Assembly (NCBI GenBank): GCA_000158135.1
Contig: DS999532.1
Coordinates: 172,263 to 236,262 of the forward strand
DNA length: 64,000 nt
Source of the DNA: Rhodobacteraceae bacterium KLH11
Lineage (GTDB): Bacteria; Pseudomonadota; Alphaproteobacteria; Rhodobacterales; Rhodobacteraceae
Reading direction: 5' to 3'
Shown here piece after piece: positions 1-8,931 of the stretch; position 1 is the stretch's first letter, and each line of letters begins with the position of its first letter. A model generated the notes under the pieces. It made no database searches. It was not told the DNA's origin and saw only the letters and a list, made by a program, of their open reading frames with translations. A program made the translations under genes and the position numbers.

Positions 1-24
1 AGCGTAGACGGCTTCACTCGCTTT

Positions 25-132
25 TTATTTTGCCACCCTATCCGCTTCTTCTTGGGTCCATTTCGCTCTCTGAGCATCACTTGGCACGCACTCGCCTTTC
101 CTCGGGTGAGCCCGTATTTTTGTCTCGGACAT
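25..132 (-). CDS. possible 35-residue basic/charged small protein
   Basis: A short open frame starts at an ATG (complement of 130-132) and stops with TAA at 25-27. It gives 35 residues starting MSETKIRAHPRKGE and ending with a charged helix-like tail (WTQEEADRVAK). It has no clear Shine-Dalgarno and no recognised domain. The helix-like tail and charge pattern look more protein-like than the plus-strand frame over the same bases. It could be the end of a degraded gene. Confidence 0.2.
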   Translation of the reverse strand: MSETKIRAHPRKGECVPSDAQRAKWTQEEADRVAK

Positions 133-276
133 CAAAGTTTCGAAATTGATCGATCAACACGAACAGGCAGTTTCACACCGTCCCGACCCCGGTCTTTGTC
201 GATACCCTTGCGGGAAAGGCGCCGGAACGATGGGGAAATGGGTTGAATTCTCAGGCTTCGTGCCCGCAGACTGATC

Positions 277-636
277 TCAGCACTTCTCTTGGGCAAGCCT
301 CATAAGTTTAGCTGTCGAAGTGAAGGCACTGCCCGATGAATAGCCTGTATGTTGGTATATCCGACATTTTCCAAACGAGCCTATGAACTCCCAATTGCCT
401 GCTTTCCGTGTTTGGCCACAATGGTTGAGAGCACCTTGAACCGTTCTTTCTGAATTGACAGGCGCGGAAAGAAAATGACTGGCACCCATACAAAGCCAGT
501 TGCCGCCGTACTTAGTGTTGCTAGATGAAACCTGATATGCCACGACCGCCGCGCGATCTGTCCAATATTCAAGTGCCAGGGCGTTGTTTAGTGGAAAGGC
601 CAATGCCAGTGCCGCAATGAAAACAGTTTTTCGCAT
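277..636 (-). CDS. small secreted hypothetical protein
   Basis: This frame encodes 119 residues. The N-terminus is a classic Sec signal peptide: MRK, then a hydrophobic run, ending in ALA-L at about residue 22. The predicted mature part is about 97 residues, with four cysteines (in WLC, NHC, GKC and the final EKC) that could form two disulfides in the periplasm. I recognise no family. A GGAG lies upstream of the ATG. It stands alone, about 95 bases beyond the end of the LuxR-type gene on the same strand. Confidence 0.6.
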   Translation of the reverse strand: MRKTVFIAALALAFPLNNALALEYWTDRAAVVAYQVSSSNTKYGGNWLCMGASHFLSAPVNSERTVQGALNHCGQTRKAGNWEFIGSFGKCRIYQHTGYSSGSAFTSTAKLMRLAQEKC

Positions 637-731
637 TTGTTGAAGATCTCCGACTTATTTGAAGATCTCATTATCTTTCGCGGCGTCGTCTGGCATTCCC
701 CATATGGGGTATATTACCTTGTAATTGTTGG

Positions 732-1865
732 CTAAGATGTGGGCGGGTTGATCATCGCGGCCTTTCGCACAAGAGCGGGGCGGTTGGCGACACCAGATTT
801 TTCCAGCACACGCTTGATCTGTGTTCGCGCAGTTTCATAGGTGACGTTTCGGATTTCAGCAATCTCCCTGTCCGTATGACCCTTCAGCAAGAGTGCGGTT
901 GTGTCTGCTTCGGACGGCGAGAGTTTAGCCAGAGTTTCCAATGGCGTTATGTCGATCTTGGGCGGATTGGCAGTGTCAAAGATGAAGGCAAGGCTGCCGC
1001 AGAACCTGCTTTCGATTTCTTCACCGCCATCCATCAGCGGTGAGATTACCAGGGTATAGTCCGAGAGCCCCGAAGGCCTTGGTACAGTCAGGATTGCTTC
1101 TGATTTGGCATTTTCGCCCTGCGATGTGGCCGCAATTAATCTAAGTTTACTTGTCAATTCAGACTGTGCGTCGCTGTCTCGTGCCAAAAGCTTCCCATTG
1201 ACCCGGCCGAGGCCGTCCGCTTGTGAAAATATTCTGTCCGCAGCGTCGTTGGTAATCACGATGCGCCCCAATATGTCGAACACAACCATGCCGACGTTTA
1301 TTTTATCGATGGCACCGTAAATCGCATTGTAGCGTCGCCTCAATGTGCTCACAAAGCGGAGGAGCTCGGAAACTTTGGCAAGGTGCGGCATGAAATTTTG
1401 CGAAAGGTCGAATGTTCGCAGCGGCAGTTCCGGCTCATTATCTGCATAATGAAAGATGAAGCCGGATTTCCATCCCATTGCTGGTGACAGATTATAGGCA
1501 ACGCGGCGATAGATCCCAACCAGATCGATAATAAACTGCACATCTTCGCGCACCCTCATATCGTGCCCTTCCGGCCAGATATCGAAATCTGTCACCGGCT
1601 TACCAAACGGCGTCGCCAAAATCTGCCGCCAGCAATCTTGTTCGAGCGCCTGGTACTTCTGCGAATACTCGAGGATTTTGTCTTCTTTTCCGGACCAGAC
1701 AGAACTGCTGTAGTGTTCCGAAAATTCAAACCCGACCTCGTTGAATACAACAAACATTGCCCCTTTCGCGGAGACCTCTCGCGCAACCCCGTCAAGCGCG
1801 TCCGACATTGTCGGCAAGGCATTGATCGTACCGTACAGGTTGGGCAATGCATGTGTCCAACTCAT
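732..1865 (-). CDS. LuxR-family regulator with central PAS-like domain
   Basis: A 377-residue protein. The last 65 residues (about 310-370) form a LuxR/GerE helix-turn-helix: LSPSEADTTALLLKGHTDREI is followed by a second helix ending in a KSGVANR-type motif. The middle (about 185-300) contains a PAS-like stretch (IDKINVGMVVFDILGRIVIT, then NDAADRIF) that could bind a small ligand or sense redox state. The N-terminal 170 residues are unassigned. It has no phospho-receiver domain and no acyl-homoserine-lactone binding signature, so it is a stand-alone sensor-regulator of unknown stimulus. It is transcribed away from the dead lysE gene, and no obvious target operon adjoins it. Confidence 0.8.
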   Translation of the reverse strand: MSWTHALPNLYGTINALPTMSDALDGVAREVSAKGAMFVVFNEVGFEFSEHYSSSVWSGKEDKILEYSQKYQALEQDCWRQILATPFGKPVTDFDIWPEGHDMRVREDVQFIIDLVGIYRRVAYNLSPAMGWKSGFIFHYADNEPELPLRTFDLSQNFMPHLAKVSELLRFVSTLRRRYNAIYGAIDKINVGMVVFDILGRIVITNDAADRIFSQADGLGRVNGKLLARDSDAQSELTSKLRLIAATSQGENAKSEAILTVPRPSGLSDYTLVISPLMDGGEEIESRFCGSLAFIFDTANPPKIDITPLETLAKLSPSEADTTALLLKGHTDREIAEIRNVTYETARTQIKRVLEKSGVANRPALVRKAAMINPPTS

Positions 1866-2226
1866 ATCATCTCCTTAGTTGTAATGGGTCGATTTCATCA
1901 AACCGTTTTCCCACTGTCCTGGAAAATATCCTATCCGTAACGGCTGGAAACCAACAGCACTCGGGCGCGAGACACCGGCGTTTTTGGCTTAGGATGTTCA
2001 AGACTACAAGCTGGTTTCGGCTCACTGAATCTGCTCTCAGGCGTAGATAGCTTGACGAAGAATTACTGTCTGGCGTCTTTGGCGGCCCAGAGCCGACCTT
2101 AAGCTTGGCTGTAAGTTGCTGCAGTCGCGCTGGCATTGCCAACATTCGCTGCAAATGCTCGATTTGGACGCTGGTCGAGGTTTAGATCGCGGACTTTCCC
2201 GCCGTTCGGTAAATGTCCGCGAGCGG
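1866..2226. other. 360-base stretch without a credible gene
   Basis: Several overlapping frames are open on both strands, but none has a ribosome site, a recognisable domain or convincing codon use. It separates the LuxR-type gene from the lysE pseudogene and probably carries the LuxR-gene promoter. Confidence 0.4.
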
Positions 2227-2852
2227 TCACTGGCGATAGGTCGCGATCTTGTAGGTCGCGAAACTGAAAAAGATGCCAAGCGATCCTTCGATCCATCGAC
2301 GTGCCTTTTGATAGGCAACCATTGTTGGCGCTGTAGAGAACGTAACCGCGTAGAGAGTGTGAACAGCCAACGATAGTGTTGTAGCAATCAAGATCAGCGC
2401 AATACCGACCCATAGCGGTGCTTCATTGCCAAGGCCAATACCAACAATTGCGATCCACTGGAGCGCAGCTTTAGGGTTTGCAAGCTGAATTGCGATACCT
2501 TGAAGATAGAGGTTCTTTCCGCGAGCAGCCTTGGGTTTGTGCAAGTGGGAAGGGGTCGCCGCCGAGCAAAACGCTTTGAATGTTAACTATAAAAGGTATG
2601 CCGCTCCAAAAATCTTGAAGGGTCTGACTGCACCCGCATAGGCTGTAATCACAGCGGTCAGCCCCGCAACGGTGCATGTGACCCAGACCGCCGAGCCAGA
2701 CCGACGCCGAGGGCCAGTTTTACTCCGGCCTCCCGCCCACGTTCCATCGAGGTGCCGATAATGGCAAGAATATTCGGGCCAATATTAACAAAGCCGACCC
2801 AAAAGATGCCCAAAGCCAAAAGCAAATTTGAAACATCTGCGCTCACTAACAT
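2227..2852 (-). pseudogene. LysE/RhtB-family amino-acid exporter, broken
   Basis: Three pieces in two frames rebuild one LysE-type exporter of about 208 residues. The N-terminal piece has ALGIFWVGFVNIGPNILAIIG and then an ERGREAGVKLALGVG loop. The middle piece (AVWVTCTVAGLTAVITAYAG) is reached only after a one-base shift near 2697. The C-terminal piece carries LANPKAALQWIAIVG and the final helices. A TAG at 2587-2589 stands where YLL-W-LTFKAF would be expected, so a TGG to TAG change is likely. Intact relatives export lysine, homoserine or threonine across the inner membrane. Two independent lesions make this a pseudogene rather than one sequencing error. Confidence 0.85.
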
Positions 2853-2930
2853 TATCCTTTCGCTTTCTCCTAAACGCTAACAGACAGAGTGAGACGAAAG
2901 AAGCAATCATTCGCCGCGCTTTTGGGGATG

Positions 2931-3941
2931 TCATGGTTTCTCGGCTGTAGGTTGGCCCGCCTTTCGCCGGAACAGACTGCCGCCCTTGTTGGACTGCAGG
3001 ACAACCACAATCAGCAGGAACGCGCCGCGGATCACCGATTGCCAATACGCCGACAATGAAATCTGACCCTGACCGTTTTCGAAGTTGAGGATATTGAAAA
3101 TCAGACCCAGCAAAACCGCGCCAGCCAATGTCGCGGGAATCGAGCCGACGCCGCCGGTCAGCAACGTCCCTCCGACTACGACCGAGGCGATGGCCGAAAG
3201 CTCCCATCCTAGCCCTTCAAGGGGTTGCCCGGCGCCAAATCCGGACGCCAGGATCACGCCCGCCAGCCCTGCGCAACCGCCGGACAGGACATAAGTGATA
3301 GCCAGTGTTCGGTTGACGGGTACTCCCATCAGCTTGGCTGCTTCGGGATTGCCACCGATGGTCAGAATACGCCGCCCGAGCGTGGTTTTTTCGAGGATAA
3401 CCCAGAATGCGATAAAGACGATTGCAGCGATGATCACCGCCCAGGGGATCACACCAAAAACGCGTGTCAGGCCAAACTTGGTGAAGTTCGAAGTCCAATC
3501 GACCGATACCGACTTGTTATCGGCCAACACCAAGGCCATGCCGCGCGCGCCCAGCATCATTGCAAGCGTTGCGATAAACGGAACGATCCGCATCCTGGTG
3601 ATGACAAAGGCGTTGATGGCCCCCGCCGCCATCCCGGTCAGCAAACCTGCGGGCAAGGCGACCTGGATGCCATAAGGGCTGGCATAAGCCGCGACCACCG
3701 ATGACAACGCCACCACCGATCCTACCGAAAGGTCAATCCCACCTGTCATGATCACCAAAGCCATGCCCAGGGCGATCAGGATGAACATCGAGTTATAGGC
3801 GAAAAAGGTCTGAACGTTATAGAGGCTCAGGAAATTATCGTAGCGCAGCGAAGCGAACAGGACGACTATGATAACCGCGATCCAGACACCTTCTGTACGC
3901 AAATCGCGGGAACGGTCAAAGAATCCAAACATCTGGGTCAC
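2931..3941 (-). CDS. yjfF: sugar ABC transporter permease, YjfF-like
   Basis: A 336-residue CUT2-family (RbsC/AraH-like) inner-membrane permease with about ten hydrophobic segments. The family signatures are visible: MTGGIDLSVGSVVALS near residue 65 and AIASVVVGGTLLTGGVGS near 250. It resembles E. coli YjfF more than YtfT in the GWELSAIASVV stretch. It is the last gene of a four-gene importer operon, overlaps the preceding permease by 4 bases (ATGA), and would pair with it as a heterodimer. In E. coli the system moves galactofuranose; the substrate here is inferred only by resemblance. Confidence 0.8.
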   Translation of the reverse strand: MTQMFGFFDRSRDLRTEGVWIAVIIVVLFASLRYDNFLSLYNVQTFFAYNSMFILIALGMALVIMTGGIDLSVGSVVALSSVVAAYASPYGIQVALPAGLLTGMAAGAINAFVITRMRIVPFIATLAMMLGARGMALVLADNKSVSVDWTSNFTKFGLTRVFGVIPWAVIIAAIVFIAFWVILEKTTLGRRILTIGGNPEAAKLMGVPVNRTLAITYVLSGGCAGLAGVILASGFGAGQPLEGLGWELSAIASVVVGGTLLTGGVGSIPATLAGAVLLGLIFNILNFENGQGQISLSAYWQSVIRGAFLLIVVVLQSNKGGSLFRRKAGQPTAEKP

Positions 3942-4933
3942 TCCGCCCGGTTCAACTGGACGTAAACGGCCAGAATGATGATGACCGCTTTGGCGATCAG
4001 CGCGACAGCGTCATGGACGCCATTGGCGAGCAACGTATATTTCACCAACTGGATAATGCAGGCTCCGATCAGCGCGCCGATGATGGGGGCCTTGCCGCCC
4101 ATCAGACTTGCCCCGCCAACAACAGCGGCTGCGATGGCATCCAGCTCCATCAACTGCCCGGTCTGGTTGGCGTCCGAAGCCGAGTTGATGGCAGATACCA
4201 CCATGCCTGCAAACCCCGCCAGCACACCACAGATTGCATAGGTCAGCAGCCGCACGCGGTTCACCGATATGCCCGACAGGTTTGCCGCCTTTGGGTTGCC
4301 ACCTACTGCCAACAGATAGCGGCCATAGGAGGTGCGGCGCACGACCCAGCTCAATGCAAGAGCCAGAACCACTGCAGCCAGAGCCTGGAAAGGCAGGCCC
4401 AGAATGCGGCCGGTCCCCAGAAACTCGAACGCGGGGTTGTCGAAGACCTGAAGGTTGCCATTGGTCAGCACCTGCGCCAGCCCGCGCGCGGCGATGAACA
4501 GCACCAGTGTCGCAACAATGGGCTGGATTGCGAACTGGTTGATCAGAAAACCGTTGAACATACCGCAAACCAGACCGGCCAGCAGCCCGATCAGGATCGC
4601 AAGCACCAGCCCCATGGTCGGGTTTGCGACACCAAAATCAGACAAAAAGATATAGGGGGCCAGGGCGCCCGAAAGCGCCATAACCGCTCCAACCGACAGA
4701 TCAATGCCGCCCGATGCGATGACCATCGTCATGCCCAAGGCCACAATCGCAATCGTCGCCACCTGGGTCAGGTTCACATAAAGGGTCTGAAGTTGCAGAA
4801 AGTTCGGGGTGATCAGCATGTTGATCACGATCAGCGCGATCAGCGCCAGAAACGTTCCATTGCTCCGAATAAGGTCCTGCAAGCTTTTGCCGCTTTCCTT
4901 GGCGGTTGTCGTCGTGTTTATGGACTCCGACAT
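3938..4933 (-). CDS. ytfT: sugar ABC transporter permease, YtfT-like
   Basis: A 331-residue CUT2-family permease. Its signatures are ASGGIDLSVGAVMALSGA near residue 75 and LDAIAAAVVGGASLMGG near 265, with AVGGNPKAANLSGI and SASDANQTG in between, which fit the YtfT subgroup. It should form the membrane channel together with the YjfF-like partner that follows and overlaps it by 4 bases. It lies 2 bases downstream of the ATPase gene, so all are presumably translated from one message. Confidence 0.8.
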   Translation of the reverse strand: MSESINTTTTAKESGKSLQDLIRSNGTFLALIALIVINMLITPNFLQLQTLYVNLTQVATIAIVALGMTMVIASGGIDLSVGAVMALSGALAPYIFLSDFGVANPTMGLVLAILIGLLAGLVCGMFNGFLINQFAIQPIVATLVLFIAARGLAQVLTNGNLQVFDNPAFEFLGTGRILGLPFQALAAVVLALALSWVVRRTSYGRYLLAVGGNPKAANLSGISVNRVRLLTYAICGVLAGFAGMVVSAINSASDANQTGQLMELDAIAAAVVGGASLMGGKAPIIGALIGACIIQLVKYTLLANGVHDAVALIAKAVIIILAVYVQLNRAE

Positions 4934-4935
4934 CT

Positions 4936-6462
4936 TTATTCCGCCGCCACATCAACATGACCGGCAACAGCTGCCAACAGGCTGTCTTCGGTCAGGTTGT
5001 CTTTTTCCAGCGTCGTCACAGTCTTACCTTCTTGTAGAACCACAACGCGATTTGCCCCTTCGATCAGTTCCTCGAATTCCGATGAGATCATCAAAACCGA
5101 CAGGCCACTTTGCGACAGCCCTTCGATCAGGGCCTGAATTTCACGTTTCGCACCTACATCAATGCCGCGCGTCGGTTCATCCAGGATCAAAAGCTCTGGC
5201 TCGGTCGCCAACCAACGCGCCAGCAGCACCTTTTGTTGATTGCCGCCCGACAGTTCGCGAATGGGCTGTTCCATCCCTGCGGTTTTGATACCCAGCTTGG
5301 CGATGAAATCGTCCACCAATTCCCTTTCGGTGGCCCGTGGAATGATCCCGCGTGACGCAAGACGCGGCAGCAATGCCAGCGTCAGGTTCTCGCGGATCGA
5401 CAGACCGGGAATGATGCCCTCGGCCTTGCGATCTTCGGTGCAATAGCCGATTCCGGCATTGATCGCCTGTGCGGGTTGGCGAAACGCGCCCGGTTTACCT
5501 TTGAAGCGTATGGTGCCGCCGGCGGGTTGATCCGCCCCAAAGATCATCGATACGGTTTCGGTGCGGCCTGATCCCAGCAGACCGGCAAGGCCCACAATCT
5601 CGCCCTGATGCACAATCAGCGAGGCATCCTGAACGCTGGTCCCGTTGGACAGGCTCTGCAACTCCAGCACCACCTTGTCGCCGCCTGCATGGTTGTGACC
5701 GAAACCGGTGGCTCCGGCCTTGGCGATCTGGTTGGCGTCGCGCCCGATCATCTCGGACACCAGCCCGATCTTGGAGACATCGGCAATGTCATGTGTGGCA
5801 ATCATTTGCCCGTTCCGCATCACGGTCACGCGGTCACAAACCGCAAACAATTCGTCCAGATGGTGCGAGACATACAGAACCGCGACATTTTCAGCGGACA
5901 GGTCGCGGATGACCTTGAAAAGAACCTGCTTTTCCTGCTCATCCAGTGACGAAGTAGGCTCATCCATGATCACCAGCCGGGCATCGAATGACACAGCGCG
6001 GGCAATGGCGATCAGTTGCTGGATTGCAATATTGTAACTGTGAAGCGGCTTGTGGACATCAATGTCCAGCCCGAACCGCATCAGAACCTCCTGCGCGCGC
6101 CGGTGCGCGGCGGGCCAGTCGATCAGGCCGAACTTCTTGGGTTCCTGTCCCAGAACGATGTTTTCCGTGACTGATCGGTAATGAACCAGGTTCACTTCCT
6201 GAAAAATCGTGCTGACGCCACCAAGCTGGGCCTCATGCGGTGAACCGAACTGGACAGGGTTCCCATCCAGTTCGATATCGCCCGCGTCTTTTTTATAAGC
6301 GCCATTCAGGATTTTTATCATAGTCGACTTACCGGCACCGTTCTGCCCGATAAGCGCATGCACCTCGCCGGGGCGGATTGTCAGGGACGCGTTGCTGAGT
6401 GCTGGAATACCACCAAATGACTTGTCGATAGACGTCATCCGAAGGACGGGTGTCGCCTCCAT
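4936..6462 (-). CDS. ytfR: sugar ABC transporter ATPase, YtfR-like (two nucleotide-binding domains)
   Basis: A 508-residue tandem ATPase of the RbsA/MglA/YtfR class. Domain 1 has Walker A GQNGAGKST (about 39-47), Walker B LVIMDEPTSSLD and an unusual signature region around IAIQQLIAIARA. Domain 2 has a modified Walker A (GLLGSGRTE), the signature LSGGNQQKV and Walker B LLILDEPTRGID. As in the family, the second site is built differently and is probably less catalytic. It powers uptake by the two permeases encoded just downstream. Confidence 0.88.
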   Translation of the reverse strand: MEATPVLRMTSIDKSFGGIPALSNASLTIRPGEVHALIGQNGAGKSTMIKILNGAYKKDAGDIELDGNPVQFGSPHEAQLGGVSTIFQEVNLVHYRSVTENIVLGQEPKKFGLIDWPAAHRRAQEVLMRFGLDIDVHKPLHSYNIAIQQLIAIARAVSFDARLVIMDEPTSSLDEQEKQVLFKVIRDLSAENVAVLYVSHHLDELFAVCDRVTVMRNGQMIATHDIADVSKIGLVSEMIGRDANQIAKAGATGFGHNHAGGDKVVLELQSLSNGTSVQDASLIVHQGEIVGLAGLLGSGRTETVSMIFGADQPAGGTIRFKGKPGAFRQPAQAINAGIGYCTEDRKAEGIIPGLSIRENLTLALLPRLASRGIIPRATERELVDDFIAKLGIKTAGMEQPIRELSGGNQQKVLLARWLATEPELLILDEPTRGIDVGAKREIQALIEGLSQSGLSVLMISSEFEELIEGANRVVVLQEGKTVTTLEKDNLTEDSLLAAVAGHVDVAAE

Positions 6463-6528
6463 TATTTCCTCCCCAATCGTGTGTGGTGGTCCCCTGTTTT
6501 CAGGGAACCACCCAAGTTCTTGTTCTTA

Positions 6529-7491
6529 TTAGTACGCGTCAGCGACGTGATCGGCTGCGTTTTCCTTGGTGAAAATACGGTCTTCAACCTTTACCCAGGC
6601 GGGAACTTCGTCGCCTGCAGCGTAGGCTTTCATCGTGTCACAGGCAATCGGTCCGAAGAAGGGGGCCGATTCCACGGATACGCCCAACTTGCCATCGATA
6701 ATTGCCTGAAGCGCATCGCGGGTGCCGTCGATCGACACCAGCGTGACGTCCTCGCCCGGCTTACGACCAGCGGCTTCAAGCGCCTGAATTGCACCAATCG
6801 CCATTTCGTCGTTATGCGCGTAAACAACAGTGACATCCGGGTGCGACTGCAGCAGGGTTTCCATGACCTGACGGCCTTTGTCGCGGGCAAAGTCACCTGA
6901 TTGGCTGGCCACAATAGTCATGCCTGACTGACCGGCAACCGCATCATCAAAGCCTTTCTTGCGGTCGTTTGCTGGCGACGATCCAGTGGTGCCTTCCAGT
7001 TCCACGATCACTTCGGTGCCATCCGAGTTGGCGATCAACCATTCCGCAGCGCGGCGGCCCTGATCGATGAAATCCGACCCCATGAATGTCACATAATCTT
7101 CGCCAGCCTTGGCAACACTCGCATCAACCGAGCGGTCGACCAGAAACACTGGTATACCTGCGGCCTTGGCGCGCAGAACTGCAGGCAGCAGCGGCTGTTC
7201 CTCGCGCGGAGGCAGGAAAATGGCGTCAACGCCCTGCGCGATCATCGAATCCACATCGGCCACCTGCTTTGCGGCCGAACCCGCGGCATCGGTGTAGACC
7301 AAATTCCAGTTACAGCTTTCAGCCGTGTCTTGGAAGCTCTTGGTTTGCGCGATGCGCCAGGGGTTGTTGCTTTCGGTTTGGGCAAACCCGACGGTGTACT
7401 GATCCTTTTTCTCAAGCGCAGGAAGTTCCGCACTCGCTGCGGTGCTTACCAACAATGCGGCAACAGTTGCAATTGCAGTATTGAGTCTCAC
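6529..7491 (-). CDS. ytfQ: periplasmic sugar-binding protein, YtfQ-like
   Basis: A 320-residue family-2 periplasmic binding protein with an N-terminal signal peptide cut near SAASA-EL. It shares long stretches with E. coli YtfQ, the galactofuranose-binding protein: VFLVDRSVD, a VELEGTTGSSPANDRKKGF block, SQSGDFARDKG and VYAHNDEMAIGAIQALEAAG. It is the first gene of the importer operon, 66 bases ahead of the ATPase gene. Galactofuranose or a related furanose is the best guess for ligand, resting on similarity only. Confidence 0.85.
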   Translation of the reverse strand: MRLNTAIATVAALLVSTAASAELPALEKKDQYTVGFAQTESNNPWRIAQTKSFQDTAESCNWNLVYTDAAGSAAKQVADVDSMIAQGVDAIFLPPREEQPLLPAVLRAKAAGIPVFLVDRSVDASVAKAGEDYVTFMGSDFIDQGRRAAEWLIANSDGTEVIVELEGTTGSSPANDRKKGFDDAVAGQSGMTIVASQSGDFARDKGRQVMETLLQSHPDVTVVYAHNDEMAIGAIQALEAAGRKPGEDVTLVSIDGTRDALQAIIDGKLGVSVESAPFFGPIACDTMKAYAAGDEVPAWVKVEDRIFTKENAADHVADAY

Positions 7492-7623
7492 GGTATCCTC
7501 CCATTTTGAAACTAGACAGATAACATTACTAAAGATTATTACTTGTCAACTAATATAAATGATCTATCAAATACGCTGCACATAGGATCGAGGCAATCGA
7601 AATTGCGGACAGGGAGGGCATCT
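7492..7623. promoter_or_regulatory. divergent promoter region between ytfQ-like and lacI-type genes
   Basis: This AT-rich divergent interval should hold promoters for both directions. On the plus strand TTGTCA (7543-7548) and TATCAA (7565-7570) are 16 bases apart and make a plausible -35/-10 pair for the regulator gene. ATTACT occurs twice (around 7526 and 7538) and might be part of a regulator site. I see no clean LacI-type palindrome here. Confidence 0.4.
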
Positions 7624-8679
7624 GTGGGCAAAGTCCAGAGGAGGAGCAAACGTGTCACCATGGGCGACATTGCCCGGGCGGTCGGCTGTTCGCAGTCGAC
7701 AGTTTCTTTTGTTCTCAATGGGAATACTTCGATCTCGATCTCTGGCGACACACGTAGCCGCGTTGTCGAAACAGCGCGTAAACTCGGGTATAATCTGACA
7801 CAGGCCAAGTTGCTTGGGCCCCCGGCCACGGGCGCGGCAACGCTCAAACGGATCGGCTTCATGATCGATTCTCTGTCAACAAGCCCCGAAGGTATTGTTG
7901 CGATTCGTGGTATTCAGAACGCGTTGGAAAACACCGAAACTGTGCTGACCATCTATGAGACCCGAAACCACACTCGGCGCGAATCGGCGATCATTGAGGC
8001 GATGTCACACGACGGTGTCGAAGCTGTCATCTATGCGTGTATTTTTACACGGGAAGTCTTGGTTCCAAAAGCACTGATAGAGTCAAGTATCCCGTTTGTC
8101 TTGTTGAATTGTACATCACCCTCGGAAGACGTGCCCTCGGTAGTCCCAAGCGAAATAGCTGGCGGCCAAAGGGCGACACAGTATCTGATTGATGCAGGTC
8201 ATCAGACGATTGCCACGATCGTTGGTGAGGACTTCATGAGCGCCGCACAGGATCGCCTGAAGGGGTACAGGCGTGCGCTCGCGACGGCGGATATCCCGTT
8301 TGATCCGGCTTTGGTGAAATCTGGTGACTGGTCAGCCAGCGCTGGATATTCGGGTACCAAATCTCTGATGGAAAGCGCGCGCCCGCCAACTGCAATTTTC
8401 TGTCAGAACGACCGGATGGCAATCGGATGCTACGAATACCTTAAAGAACATGGTTATCAGATTCCCAACGATGTCTCTGTTGTCGGATATGACGACGAAG
8501 AGATCTCGCGCCATCTCAGTCCGATGCTGACGACGATCAACCTGCCGCATCGCGAAATGGGAGAATGGGCCGTAGAACGGTTGCTGGGGTCGGACGAGGG
8601 CGGTCTTCCGGTGTTTGAAAAGTTGGAATGCGAGCTGGTCGAGCGTGACTCGGTAAGCTCACCGGGTCTGGCGCGTTAG
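7624..8679 (+). CDS. LacI-family transcriptional regulator of the YtfQ-type importer
   Basis: The GTG start at 7624 is chosen because AGGGAGG (7611-7617) sits 6 bases before it. A longer in-frame TTG at 7543 would overlap the likely promoter. The product is 351 residues. The N-terminal HTH is VTMGDIARAVGCSQSTVSF, followed by the hinge and a PBP1-like ligand-binding core (FCQNDRMAIGCYEYL, SVVGYDDEEISRHLSP). It is divergent from the importer and probably represses it until the sugar binds. Confidence 0.85.
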   Translation: MGKVQRRSKRVTMGDIARAVGCSQSTVSFVLNGNTSISISGDTRSRVVETARKLGYNLTQAKLLGPPATGAATLKRIGFMIDSLSTSPEGIVAIRGIQNALENTETVLTIYETRNHTRRESAIIEAMSHDGVEAVIYACIFTREVLVPKALIESSIPFVLLNCTSPSEDVPSVVPSEIAGGQRATQYLIDAGHQTIATIVGEDFMSAAQDRLKGYRRALATADIPFDPALVKSGDWSASAGYSGTKSLMESARPPTAIFCQNDRMAIGCYEYLKEHGYQIPNDVSVVGYDDEEISRHLSPMLTTINLPHREMGEWAVERLLGSDEGGLPVFEKLECELVERDSVSSPGLAR

Positions 8680-8931
8680 TAGCCCGGCTCGGAGCGCCCT
8701 GTACCGGACTGTATGATCCGTGTCCCGGATGCGTCAACAATAGGTGGGTCGGATCACTTCGAGCTCTATAGCAAAACCATTGCGCTTCGGGGTGGCCGAT
8801 TGGCGAACGCACAAGAATCCTTGACCGGAGCGCACATAAATCTGGCAAGTTCTATGAACCGAATGACATTCGACATTGGCATCGCCTTCGAAGATGCCGC
8901 CCGCATGGCAATTAAACTTCTTGGGTGGGTT
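8680..8931. other. convergent intergenic stretch
   Basis: About 250 bases lie between the converging lacI-type gene and the oxidoreductase gene. No supported gene and no hairpin with a T-run were seen. Confidence 0.4.

Noticed and set aside
52..246. Plus-strand 64-residue frame at the window start
   Set aside because: No ribosome site, composition unlike a protein, and the minus strand over the same bases gives a more protein-like frame.
4013..4960. Long plus-strand frame opposite the permease genes (315 codons)
   Set aside because: Gln/His/Arg-rich shadow of a high-GC membrane-protein gene, with no domain.
7543..7623. Upstream extension of the lacI-type gene from TTG 7543
   Set aside because: It overlaps a plausible -35/-10 promoter, and the GTG at 7624 has a strong Shine-Dalgarno at the right distance.
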